This document shows, in pieces, positions 34,533 to 42,638 of a stretch of DNA of 64,000 nt; position 1 is the first letter of the stretch, and the number at the start of each line of letters is the position of its first letter. This DNA comes from CAVUWL01 sp963700105 (GTDB taxonomy: Bacteria > Actinomycetota > Thermoleophilia > Solirubrobacterales > 70-9): positions 806,001 to 870,000 of the forward strand of contig CAVOWL010000004.1 of assembly GCA_963700105.1 (NCBI GenBank), read 5' to 3'. Both the position numbers and the translations under genes were made by a program. The notes under the pieces were generated by a model that was not told the origin of the DNA, did not search any database, and was given only the letters and a program-made list of their open reading frames with translations.

Positions 34533-34564
34533 CCGATCGACTACTAAATTGAGTGGTCGGTCGG
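34533..34564. other. Long hairpin between the collagen-like gene and a lyase gene
   Basis: CCGATCGACTACT (34533-34545) pairs with AGTGGTCGGTCGG (34552-34564) across the loop AAATTG. Eleven pairs are Watson-Crick and two are G-U on the plus-strand RNA. No T run follows, so it is not a typical intrinsic terminator. It may protect the 3' end of the lyase transcript, although on that strand two pairs become A-C mismatches. Confidence 0.35.
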
Positions 34565-34590
34565 GGGACCGTTTGCAGAGAACAGGGGCC

Positions 34591-35856
34591 TTACGCGCTG
34601 GGTCCGACCACCTGCACGTTGTCGATTCCGATCGAGCAGCCACTGGGTGCGGGGCAGGGAATCGCAGGGTCGTGGTAGATGCCCATCCGCAGGTGGGAGG
34701 GAATTGCTTCGCCGGCGGCGAGGCCGTCAGCGGCGTTGAAGGAACCGGCGATCTCGGTCTGCAGCGTCGCGACGTGAATCCGCGGGCTGCGCTCACCGGG
34801 ATCGTTGAAGTTGCCGTTGTCGTTTAGGTCTGCGGAGACCTGAATCCAGCCCTTGCTGGGGTTATTGGAGTAATAGACGTCGAAGGCAAAGCGGGTCCAC
34901 TGGTTGGCGGTGGCGGGGAATTCATAGATCGTGTGCCAGTCGTTGACGATCACCCAGCGGTTATCCCTTGCTTCCATCTCAAGCGCCGGACCGTCGCCAT
35001 CATCGTGGGAGGGCTGGGCCTGCTTCATCTGCATCACCGTCTGCCAGCTGTTGGCGCTGAGGGGGAAGTTGGATGGGAGGCGCTCGGAGAAGTAGGTGAC
35101 CCGGTGCTGACCTTCGTGGTAGAAGGCGGTCGGTCCGGTTTGGCTGTTTTCGCCAAGCTCGCAGCGCGCCCCGAAAAATTCGTCTCCATCGAGCAGCGTG
35201 AGCTTGCGGTAGGCGCTGTTTTGCTGGGCTTCCCCGCTCGCGGTGGGATTTGTATCGCCGCCACTTTCTTCATAGGAATAGCGGGTGGAGCTGGCGCACT
35301 GGATGCTTCCCCAGAAGGGAAGCGGATTGGATTCTGAGGCGGTGTCGGAGGCGATTAGATGGCAGCCGGGAAGGGTCATCGGGATCGGGCCGCTGGTGGA
35401 GCTTGGGCCAAGTGGGCAGACTTCAGGAGAGGCGGGAGAGCTCCCAGCTGCAGAGGTGATCGCCGTCGTCCCGACCCGGATCGTGACCGCATTTGAGCTG
35501 TGGGAGCGCTGCAGGGCCCGCAGATGGATTACCCCCAAAGCGCTGGCATTGCCAAGGCGAACCCTGCGCGTGAACCTGCCGCGCGAGCTGACCCCGGTCC
35601 TTACCGCCACCCGCCAGCCCTGATTCTCCCGTACGGCAATGCGCACTCGGGCCCGAGAATCAGCCCGGCGACAGACTCGGCCGCGCAACCGGACCCAGCC
35701 TCCGGGTGCCACCGTGTGCTTGGCTGCGCTGAGGCGCAGTCCACGACAGCCCCCTGGTTGCTTAGCGGCTTGGGCTAGCGACGGCGGCAGTGCAACTGCC
35801 GCCAACGAAGTAGCGGCGATTGCCAGGAAACAGAGGATGGACGGGCGTTTTGACAT
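34591..35856 (-). CDS. Secreted protein with one heparin-lyase-I-like domain
   Basis: The 421-residue product has a signal peptide (ILCFLAIAATSLAAVALPPS). A basic Ig-like segment of about 90 residues follows (VAPGGWVRLRGRVCRRADSR, RFTRRVRLGNASALG), then one lyase-like domain with CELGENSQTGPTAFYHEGQH, WQTVMQMKQAQPSHDDG, WTRFAFDVYYSNNP and DLNDNGNFNDPGE. ATG 35856 is taken; a TTG four codons earlier is possible. The domain is very close in sequence to those at 36088 and 37448, so the copies are recent duplicates. The DLNDNGNFND stretch resembles a calcium-binding loop. It probably acts on an acidic polysaccharide; activity is inferred. Confidence 0.7.
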   Translation of the reverse strand: MSKRPSILCFLAIAATSLAAVALPPSLAQAAKQPGGCRGLRLSAAKHTVAPGGWVRLRGRVCRRADSRARVRIAVRENQGWRVAVRTGVSSRGRFTRRVRLGNASALGVIHLRALQRSHSSNAVTIRVGTTAITSAAGSSPASPEVCPLGPSSTSGPIPMTLPGCHLIASDTASESNPLPFWGSIQCASSTRYSYEESGGDTNPTASGEAQQNSAYRKLTLLDGDEFFGARCELGENSQTGPTAFYHEGQHRVTYFSERLPSNFPLSANSWQTVMQMKQAQPSHDDGDGPALEMEARDNRWVIVNDWHTIYEFPATANQWTRFAFDVYYSNNPSKGWIQVSADLNDNGNFNDPGERSPRIHVATLQTEIAGSFNAADGLAAGEAIPSHLRMGIYHDPAIPCPAPSGCSIGIDNVQVVGPSA

Positions 35857-36087
35857 GCCCTGAAGCAATCGACTGCCCGCTTCCCGGACCCAGCGTCTCC
35901 CACGCCTGTCTGGACCTATGTATTAGTAAAAGCGGGTGGGCTGGGATCGGACATTCATCGACACCGACCGCGGCGCCCGACCAAGGTCCTGACTGGGGGC
36001 GCCCTAGCCGAGATCCCGGCGGGCGGGAACCGTGAGAGCAGCGCGGCTCGATTTGACCTGATCGGCGGTGCGGCGGCAGGAGCGAGG

Positions 36088-37380
36088 CTATGAGGGGGGC
36101 TGCAGAACCTGCACGTTGTCAATCCCAATCGAGCATTCGACCGGGGCCGCACAGGAGATCGCGGGGTCGTGGTAGATGCCCATCCGCAGGTGGGAGGGGA
36201 TCGCTTCGCCGGCGGCGAGGCCGTCAGCGGCGTTGAAAGGTCCGGCCACCTCGGTCTGCAGCGTCGCGGCGTGTATCCGCGGGCTGCGCTCGCCGGGGTC
36301 GTTGAAATCGCCATCTCCATTTAGGTCCGCGGAGACCTGGATCCAACCCTTTTCTGGGTTATTTGAGTAGTAGACGTCAAAGGCAAAGCGGGTCCACTGA
36401 TTTCGACGCGCCGGGAATTCCCAAATTGTGTGCCATTCGTTGACGATCACCCAGCGGTTATCCCTTGCTTCCATCTCAAGCGCCGGACCGCTGCCATCGT
36501 CGTGGGAGGGCTGGGCCTGCTTCATCTGCATCACCGTCTGCCAGCTGTTGGCGCTGAGCGGAAAGTTGGAGGGGAGGCGCTCGGAGAAGAAAGTGAGGCG
36601 GTGCTGACCTTCGTGGTAAAACGCGGTCGGTCCGGTTTGGCTGTTTTCGCCAAGCTCGCAGCGCGCCCCGAAGAAGTTGTCACCGTCCTCAAGCGTCAGC
36701 TGTCGGTAGGCATCGTTTTCCTGCTCTTCTCCGGTGGCGGTGAGGTGGGCATCTCCGCCGCTTTCCTCATATGCATAGCGGGAGGCGCTCGCGCACTGGA
36801 TGCTGCCCCAGAAGCTGAGCGGATTGGATTCTGATGCGGTATCAGAGGCGACCAGCCGACAGCCGAGATCGCTCATCGCGATCGGCGCGGCTGATTCAGT
36901 GGGCCCTAGCGGGCATCCCGGATCGACCGAAGGTTCCGGGGAGGGGGTGGGCGATGGTTCCGTGCTGAGTTCGGGCTCACTCGCCACCGGTTCTGGCGGC
37001 GGTGGGCTGGAAGGCTGCACGCCGCTCAACATCCCCGAACGACCGCCGACGGGCACAGCGGCTGCCAGGCCTGCTGATCCCTTTTCTGGATGCGAGCACC
37101 GGGTCTGGCATGAGCGGCTTTGGGGGCCTAGCAACCGCGCATTCCCGAGCGAGGCTTCTGGCTTGGTCGGGGACCCCCGCCCCGCGCTCGGCCCGTGCCC
37201 CGACCTAGGGACCTTGGGTCCGATCTTTCGCTGGCGCAGGTCGCAGTTGCCGGAGGTATGCCCACGGCGACAGGGGGCGCTGGGCGCCCCGCTCCCAGCT
37301 GCCGTACACGCCAAGATGAGCGCCGCGGTCGCGGAGGTAATCATCAATGCGGCGGTCAATCGCCACGATCGGGAAAGCAC
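36088..37380 (-). CDS. Secreted protein with one heparin-lyase-I-like domain (possible lipoprotein)
   Basis: The 430-residue product starts at GTG 37380 with a hydrophobic segment (LTAALMITSATAALILAC) whose end, ILAC, could serve as a lipobox. A low-complexity Ser/Pro/Gly region follows (about residues 30-160), then the lyase-like domain with AFYHEGQHRLTFFSERLPSN, WTRFAFDVYYSNNP and DLNGDGDFNDPGE. That last stretch fits a DxNxDGxxxD calcium-binding loop, the clearest case among the copies. Different N-terminal linkers on near-identical domains suggest domain duplication followed by linker swapping. Its role is as for its neighbours. Confidence 0.7.
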   Translation of the reverse strand: MLSRSWRLTAALMITSATAALILACTAAGSGAPSAPCRRGHTSGNCDLRQRKIGPKVPRSGHGPSAGRGSPTKPEASLGNARLLGPQSRSCQTRCSHPEKGSAGLAAAVPVGGRSGMLSGVQPSSPPPPEPVASEPELSTEPSPTPSPEPSVDPGCPLGPTESAAPIAMSDLGCRLVASDTASESNPLSFWGSIQCASASRYAYEESGGDAHLTATGEEQENDAYRQLTLEDGDNFFGARCELGENSQTGPTAFYHEGQHRLTFFSERLPSNFPLSANSWQTVMQMKQAQPSHDDGSGPALEMEARDNRWVIVNEWHTIWEFPARRNQWTRFAFDVYYSNNPEKGWIQVSADLNGDGDFNDPGERSPRIHAATLQTEVAGPFNAADGLAAGEAIPSHLRMGIYHDPAISCAAPVECSIGIDNVQVLQPPS

Positions 37381-37447
37381 GGTGCGGCAACTCTAGCCGC
37401 CAACACGTCGGCATCCACAACCAAAGGCCCTGCCGAGCTCGAGCTGC

Positions 37448-39010
37448 CTAGGGCCCGACCACCTGCACGTTGTCGATCCCGATCGAGCAGCCGCTGGGCG
37501 CGGGGCAGGGAATTTCGGGATTGTGGTAGACGCCCATTCGCAGGTGGGAGGGGATCGCTTCGCCGGCGGCGAGGCCGTCGGCGGCGTTGAAGGAACCGGC
37601 GATCTCGGTCTGCAGGGTGGCGGCGTGGATCACCGGGCTGCGCTCGCCGGGGTCGTTGAAGTTGCCGTTGCCGTTTAGGTCTGCGGAGACCTGGATCCAG
37701 CCCTTTTCTGGGTTATTTGAGTAGTAGACGTCAAAGGCAAAGCGGGTCCAGCGGTTGGCGGTGGCGGGGAATTCATAGATCGTGTGCCAGTCGTTTGCGA
37801 TCACCCAGTGGTTATCCCTTGCTTCCATCTCCAGGGCGACGCCGCTGCCGTTGTCGTGGGAGGGCTGAGCCTGCTTCATCTGCATCACCGTCTGCCACTT
37901 TTCGGTGCCCAGCGGGAAGTTGGAGGGAAGACGCTCGGAGAAGTAGGTGACCCGGTGCTGGCCGTTGTGGTAGAAGGCGGTCGGTCCGGTTTGGCTGTTT
38001 TCGCCGAGCTCGCAGCGATTGCCGAAGAATTCATCTCCAGTCAGGACCGTGAGCTTGCGGTAGGCGCTGTTTTGCTGGGCTTCCCCGCTCGCGGTGGGAT
38101 TGGTATCGCCGCCACTTTCTTCATAGGAATAGCGCGAGGCGCTGGCGCATTGGATGCTTCCCCAAAAGGAGAGGGGGCTTGATTGGGAGCCGGTGTCGGA
38201 GGCGATCACATGACAGCCCGGCAGGGTCATCCCGATTTGACCGCTGGTGGAGCTTGCGCTGAGCGGACAGGGTTCGGGGGCGGGGGTTGGGGCGGGTTCA
38301 GGAGCTGGTTCAGGCTTCGGTGCCGGTTCAGGAGCTGGTTCAGGCTTCGGTGCGGGAGTTGGTTCAGGGGCGGGTTCTGGCTTTGGAGCGGGTTCAGGAG
38401 CTGGTTCAGGCTTCGGGGCGGGTTCAGGAGCGGGTTCTGGCTTCGGGGCGGGTTCAGGAGCCGGTTCAGGCTTCGGAGCCGGAGTTGGTTCGGGGGTAAG
38501 AGTAGGATCGTTTGTTGTGGGAGATGAAGGCTGTTTTTCAGGTGTAGTGGCCGGCGAGGAGGCCGGCGCGGATGGCGCAGGGCTGGACGGATCTGGACCT
38601 GACTGATGGCCCGGTTCCACCTTTGGCGGATGCTCGATCCTGACGCGGATCCGCTTCGATACCCCTTGCGCCGAGGCGGCCCGAAGCCTTACAGCCCCGA
38701 CACTGCGCGGAACGCCGACCCGCACCCGCTTCGTGAACCTGCCGTTCCCATCCGCTCTCACCCTGCTCAAGACCCTCCAGCGAGCCTGATGTGCGACGAG
38801 AATGCGGACCGAGCCCGAGCATGAGGTCCCTTCGAGGCGCACCGTGCCGCCGCTAAGGACCCTGTGCGTCGATGTATCCAGGGTTGTCTTCGGACACGAG
38901 GCTGCGGCGCCGATTGGGCCGAGCAGTGCGCCGAGGGCCAGGGTTCCGGCCGCGAGGATGAGCATTGCGATCCGGGCGAGAGGGGAGGATGGGGGGGCTT
39001 GATTGGGCAC
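37448..39010 (-). CDS. Secreted protein with Glu-Pro-Ala-Pro repeat linker and one heparin-lyase-I-like domain
   Basis: The 520-residue product has a signal peptide (IAMLILAAGTLALGALLGPI) and a basic Ig-like segment (VLSGGTVRLEGTSCSGSVRI, RFTKRVRVGVPRSVG) like that of the gene at 34591. A linker of about 75 residues made of PEPAPKPE-type repeats follows (about residues 170-245), then the lyase-like domain with AFYHNGQHRVTYFSERLPSN, NRWTRFAFDVYYSNNP and DLNGNGNFNDPGE. The charged Pro-rich linker would span the cell wall or hold the domain away from the surface. The copies of this domain at 28060 (two), 34591 and 36088 are near neighbours in sequence. Confidence 0.7.
   Translation of the reverse strand: MPNQAPPSSPLARIAMLILAAGTLALGALLGPIGAAASCPKTTLDTSTHRVLSGGTVRLEGTSCSGSVRILVAHQARWRVLSRVRADGNGRFTKRVRVGVPRSVGAVRLRAASAQGVSKRIRVRIEHPPKVEPGHQSGPDPSSPAPSAPASSPATTPEKQPSSPTTNDPTLTPEPTPAPKPEPAPEPAPKPEPAPEPAPKPEPAPEPAPKPEPAPEPTPAPKPEPAPEPAPKPEPAPEPAPTPAPEPCPLSASSTSGQIGMTLPGCHVIASDTGSQSSPLSFWGSIQCASASRYSYEESGGDTNPTASGEAQQNSAYRKLTVLTGDEFFGNRCELGENSQTGPTAFYHNGQHRVTYFSERLPSNFPLGTEKWQTVMQMKQAQPSHDNGSGVALEMEARDNHWVIANDWHTIYEFPATANRWTRFAFDVYYSNNPEKGWIQVSADLNGNGNFNDPGERSPVIHAATLQTEIAGSFNAADGLAAGEAIPSHLRMGVYHNPEIPCPAPSGCSIGIDNVQVVGP
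38270..38500. repeat. Degenerate tandem repeat encoding the EPAPKPEPAP linker
   Basis: Units built from GGTTCAGG, GCTGGTTCAGGCTTCGG and GCGGGTTCAGGAG alternate through this stretch. They encode Pro-Glu-Pro-Ala and Pro-Lys-Pro-Glu on the minus strand. The plus strand reads as a Gly-rich open frame, which is only a shadow. Confidence 0.8.
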
Positions 39011-39153
39011 GGAATTCCAATCGCCCCGAAGGCCGCGACCTCCAAAGATCCGCAGAAGTCCTGGACCGATGTGTCCGGCTCAACTGGACTTTCGTTGGAC
39101 GCTCTCGCCCAGGATTTCCGTGCGCTGCTCAGGCAACCGACGGAGAACTGAGA

Positions 39154-40296
39154 ATGGGCAACTTGGAAGCTGAGCTGATCACCGAGACCGCGGCGATCGC
39201 CCCGATCGAAGCCGAGTGGCGCGCCCTGGCCGAAGAGAGGTCGAACGGGTTCATTACGCCTGAGTGGTTTCGGAGCTGGTGGGAGAGCCAGGGGCAGCGG
39301 TCCTCCTCCCCGCTGATCTCGGTTGCCCGGCGACCGGGCGGCTCGGTTGCTGGAGTGATGCCGCTCGTCTTGGATGAATCCAGCCGCCCACGAGCGATTC
39401 GATTTGCCGGCGCAAACATCGGGGATCGCTTTCACCCGGCCGCAAGTCGCGAGGAGGAGGCCACGGTGGCCGCGGCTACGATGCGGGCACTTGAAGTGGC
39501 GGGGCTCGACCAGCAGATGGTTCTCCTGGAGTGCGCAGATTCTCAAAGCCAGTGGTGGCGACTGATGAAGCGCGGCTCATCGATCCGCCGGGCAATCGTC
39601 GAGCAACAGCAGACGATGGTTCCGTTCATAAATTTGGCGGGATCTGACTGGGAGACATACCTCGCTCATCGCAGTCGAAACTTCAGAAAGCAGGTGCGAC
39701 GCGCCGAGCGGGCCCTGATCCGTGATTACTCGATGAAGGTGCGAAGCGCCACCACGAAGACCCTCGAGGCCGACCTCGCAGAGCTCTTCCGGCTGCATGA
39801 TCTGAGGCGCAACCTGCTCGGTGGGTCCTCGCTCGATGCCGCGGCGCGATGCTCTCTTCGGGCATTCGCCGAGGCCGCCCACCGCCGCGGCTGGCTGCGA
39901 CTGAGCGTGATGGAAGCCGACAGCATGCCCGTTTCGGCCCTCTTAGCCTGGCGGATCGGCACCTCCTACGTCTCCTACCAGGGCGGCTTTGATCCTGCCT
40001 GGGGCAGGCAGAGCGTCGGCGTCGCAATCGAGGCGGTCAACATCCGAAACGCGATCGCGGAGGGCGCGGGCGAATATGACTTCCTGCTGGGAACCGAGCA
40101 TTGGAAGCGACGATTTACCCCCGACGCCCGCCCGACCCAGACCGCGGTTTTGGTTCGCGCTCGCCGACCAACCCGCGTCTTGGTCGCGGCCGAGGCCCGA
40201 GCCCGCCGGGCCGGGTCGGGAATGCGCGAGCGCCCGCGCGTCGGCCACCTCGTCCGCTCGCTGCATGGGTTGATCCCGACCGCACGAGGGTCCTGA
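39154..40296 (+). CDS. GNAT-type acetyltransferase (BioF2/CelD-like)
   Basis: The 380-residue product has the pattern of this polysaccharide-associated GNAT group: EAEWRALAEERSNGFITPEW (N terminus), then SDWETYLAHRSRNFRKQVRR, a central HDLRRNLLGGSSLDA, and YQGGFDPAWGRQSVGVAIEA with YDFLLGTEHWKRRF at the C terminus. Such proteins acetylate or transfer small groups to polysaccharides or cell-wall precursors. ATG 39154 has GGAG eight bases upstream; the frame opens earlier but only as antisense of the lyase gene. It is divergent from the lyase-domain genes. Exact substrate unknown. Confidence 0.75.
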   Translation: MGNLEAELITETAAIAPIEAEWRALAEERSNGFITPEWFRSWWESQGQRSSSPLISVARRPGGSVAGVMPLVLDESSRPRAIRFAGANIGDRFHPAASREEEATVAAATMRALEVAGLDQQMVLLECADSQSQWWRLMKRGSSIRRAIVEQQQTMVPFINLAGSDWETYLAHRSRNFRKQVRRAERALIRDYSMKVRSATTKTLEADLAELFRLHDLRRNLLGGSSLDAAARCSLRAFAEAAHRRGWLRLSVMEADSMPVSALLAWRIGTSYVSYQGGFDPAWGRQSVGVAIEAVNIRNAIAEGAGEYDFLLGTEHWKRRFTPDARPTQTAVLVRARRPTRVLVAAEARARRAGSGMRERPRVGHLVRSLHGLIPTARGS

Positions 40297-40421
40297 GCGA
40301 TATCTGCCGCCGATGGCGGTCCCCTCCCCGGCCTGGCCCGGCCCGGCCCAGACCGAGCAGCCCCCGGGCGATCAGCCGGGAGCCCGCCCCACCGAGTTGA
40401 GCTTGGGGCGTTTAGGTGGAT

Positions 40422-40934
40422 CTAGGCAGGCCTGCGCGGCACCAAGACCAGCCGCTTGAACTCAGCGACGAGCACTCCATCCTGGTTCAGGACGCGCGTA
40501 TGAACTTTGACTACGCCGCGGTCGGGCTTTGATTTTGAGGGCTTGACATCGAGGACCTCGGTCTCGCAGTAGAGGGTGTCGCCGTGGAACACGGGATTGG
40601 GATGGCTTAGGTCTTCCGTCGCGAGGTTGGCGATCGCCTTGCCCGAGATATCTGAGACCGACATTCCAAGCGCGAGCGAATACACGAGCGGCCCGACGAC
40701 AACGTTTCGCCCCTGCTGGGACTGCTTCGCGTAGACGTCGTTTAGGTGCAGCGGGTGATGGTTCATCGTGATTAGGCAAAAGAGGTGATCGTCGGCCTCG
40801 GTCACGGTCTTCGCCGGCCAGTGCTTGTAGACGGCGCCAACCTCGAACTCCTCGAGGTAGCGCCCATAGCTGTGAGCGCCGGATGCCTCGCGCTCGGCTT
40901 GGTCGGTGACCAACTCGTACTTCTCATCGCTCAT
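40422..40934 (-). CDS. MaoC-like dehydratase, probable mesaconyl-CoA hydratase type
   Basis: The 170-residue hotdog-fold protein shows YLEEFEVGAVYKHWPAKTVT, then EADDHLFCLITMNHHPLHLN and NVVVGPLVYSLALGMSVSDI. It has the catalytic-type D and H of MaoC hydratases (DHLF and HHPLH). Actinobacterial mesaconyl-CoA hydratases of the ethylmalonyl-CoA pathway are short MaoC proteins of this kind, but many other enoyl-CoA hydratases look alike. The same region contains an acyl-CoA dehydrogenase and a beta-methylmalyl-CoA lyase-type gene, and the mutase is at 8.2 kb, which favours the pathway role. It is divergent from the UDP-sugar dehydrogenase gene. Confidence 0.7.
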   Translation of the reverse strand: MSDEKYELVTDQAEREASGAHSYGRYLEEFEVGAVYKHWPAKTVTEADDHLFCLITMNHHPLHLNDVYAKQSQQGRNVVVGPLVYSLALGMSVSDISGKAIANLATEDLSHPNPVFHGDTLYCETEVLDVKPSKSKPDRGVVKVHTRVLNQDGVLVAEFKRLVLVPRRPA

Positions 40935-41017
40935 ACTCGGTCTCGTCTCCTTTTGGGTGCCGGCGCGGCATCGTATCCCCGAGCTGCCATCCGCCGCAGC
41001 TATCTAGACTGGCCCCG

Positions 41018-42268
41018 ATGAAGATCGGCATCGTTGGGATCGGATACGTTGGATTGCCGCTGGCGATCGCATTCGCCGAGGCCGGGCACGAGGCCGTCTG
41101 CTTGGATCTCGATCCGCGCAAGGTTGCGGCTCTCAGCGAGGGCCGAAGCTACGTCGAGGACATCGATGATGCCACCCTCGCCGCCCAGCGCGAGCGCCTG
41201 CACCCGACCTCGCGCATTGCCGAGCTCGCCTCCTGCGATGCGGTGATCATCTGCGTCCCCACTCCGCTGACGAGCGCCCGCGAACCAGACCTCACCTACC
41301 TTCTGGACGCCGCGACCTCGCTCTCCCAGGTGCTGCAGCCCGGCCAGCTCGTGGTGCTCGAGTCGACCACCTATCCGGGCACAACCCGCGAGCGGGTGGC
41401 GCCGATCCTGGAGGAGTCCGGGATGGCGGCGGGAGTCGATTTCCACCTCGCCTTCTCCCCCGAGCGGATCGACCCCGGGCGCACCGATTACACGGTGCGC
41501 ACCACGCCGAAGCTGGTCGGCGGCCTCACCGAGGCCTGCACCGAGCGGGCCCGCCAGCTCTACTCAGAGATCTGCGAGGAGGTCGTCGTCCTCTCCTCAC
41601 CGGAGACCGCCGAGCTCTCAAAGCTCTTGGAGAACATCTTTCGCTCCGTAAACATCGCCCTGGTCAACGAACTCACCCAGCTCTGCGATCGGCTCGGCAT
41701 CGACGTCTGGGAGGTGATCGACGCCGCCTCGACCAAGCCGTTTGGGTTCATGCGCTTTGAGCCGGGTCCGGGAATGGGCGGGCACTGCTTGCCGGTCGAT
41801 CCCTTCTACCTCGCCTTCAAGGCCCGCGAGCACGACTTCTACCCCGAGTTCATCGAGCTCGCCGGCAAGGTGAACCAGGCTCAACCCGCCTTCTGCGTGG
41901 AGCGGATCGAGCGGGCGCTGAACCGGGCGTCAAAACCGGTGAAGGGTTCAAAGATCCTCATCCTCGGCGCCAGCTACAAGGCCAATAGCGGCGATACCCG
42001 CGAGTCCCCGGCGCTGAAGATCATCCGCCTTTTGATCGCGCTTGAGGCCGAGATCTCCTACCACGACCCCTTCGTCCCGGTCCTGGGCGAGCTGGGGCTT
42101 GAATCGGTCGAGCTGTCCGGCGCACTCGCCGCCGCTGACCTGATCGCAATCGTCACGGCCCATCCCCAGATCGACTACGGGGCCGTAGTTGGGGCACCCG
42201 CCCAGGTGATCGACTTCCGCGGGGTCACCCGCGGCTTTAAATCGGCCAAAAACCTGGTTCGGCTATAG
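41018..42268 (+). CDS. UDP-sugar 6-dehydrogenase (UDP-GlcNAc/UDP-Glc dehydrogenase family, WbpA-like)
   Basis: The 416-residue protein has an N-terminal NAD-binding fold (MKIGIVGIGYVGLPLAIAFA) and the central helical domain with ETAELSKLLENIFRSVNIAL. The catalytic cysteine is in PGMGGHCLPVDPFYL (about residue 252), and the C-terminal domain has ILGASYKANSGDTRESPALK. It would oxidise a UDP-hexose or UDP-HexNAc at C6 to a uronic acid, the monomer needed by the C5-epimerase in this locus. The GLPLA motif near the start is more typical of the UDP-GlcNAc/ManNAc group than of UDP-glucose dehydrogenase, but the substrate is not certain. Confidence 0.85.
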   Translation: MKIGIVGIGYVGLPLAIAFAEAGHEAVCLDLDPRKVAALSEGRSYVEDIDDATLAAQRERLHPTSRIAELASCDAVIICVPTPLTSAREPDLTYLLDAATSLSQVLQPGQLVVLESTTYPGTTRERVAPILEESGMAAGVDFHLAFSPERIDPGRTDYTVRTTPKLVGGLTEACTERARQLYSEICEEVVVLSSPETAELSKLLENIFRSVNIALVNELTQLCDRLGIDVWEVIDAASTKPFGFMRFEPGPGMGGHCLPVDPFYLAFKAREHDFYPEFIELAGKVNQAQPAFCVERIERALNRASKPVKGSKILILGASYKANSGDTRESPALKIIRLLIALEAEISYHDPFVPVLGELGLESVELSGALAAADLIAIVTAHPQIDYGAVVGAPAQVIDFRGVTRGFKSAKNLVRL

Positions 42269-42271
42269 GCG

Positions 42272-42634
42272 CTAATGGACTTTCTTAAGCCGCGAGCGCT
42301 GCTCCTGGCGCTCGACCACCTGGGCGATCAGCTTCAGCACATTTGAGTCGCCGGTGGCCTTGATCTGGCCGGTTTCATAGGCCCTGCGGTAGCTCTTCAG
42401 CGTGCCTCGCTCGGCCAGCTGGTTGAACTGGGCCCGCTCGATTTCAACCAACACCCGCTCATCCTGAGCTAGATCCTTGGTAATCGCTGGGCCCGGGACC
42501 TCCACCCGGTAGAGCTGGATGTCGTGTCGGGCTTTCAGCTCCAGGCCGAAGACCAGTTTCAGTTTTTGCAGCGCGGGAACTTCGGCCACAAACCGCTCAA
42601 CCGCGGTCTTGATCAGATCAGCGGTCGATGCCAT
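42272..42634 (-). CDS. SCP2-like sterol-carrier-type domain protein
   Basis: The 120-residue product resembles small SCP2 domains: a strand pair (KLVFGLELKARHDIQLYRVE), then DERVLVEIERAQFNQLAERG, and a C-terminal GQIKATGDSNVLKLIAQVVE that matches the closing helix pattern of the family. SCP2 proteins bind lipids or acyl-CoA. It starts four bases after the acyl-CoA dehydrogenase stop, so the two are one transcript and may share substrate. Function beyond lipid binding is not known. Confidence 0.6.
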   Translation of the reverse strand: MASTADLIKTAVERFVAEVPALQKLKLVFGLELKARHDIQLYRVEVPGPAITKDLAQDERVLVEIERAQFNQLAERGTLKSYRRAYETGQIKATGDSNVLKLIAQVVERQEQRSRLKKVH

Positions 42635-42638
42635 CGGC

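Noticed and set aside
38183..38606. Gly-rich plus-strand frames opposite the PEPAP linker
   Set aside because: They mirror the EPAPKPE repeat, have no start context and encode only low-complexity sequence.
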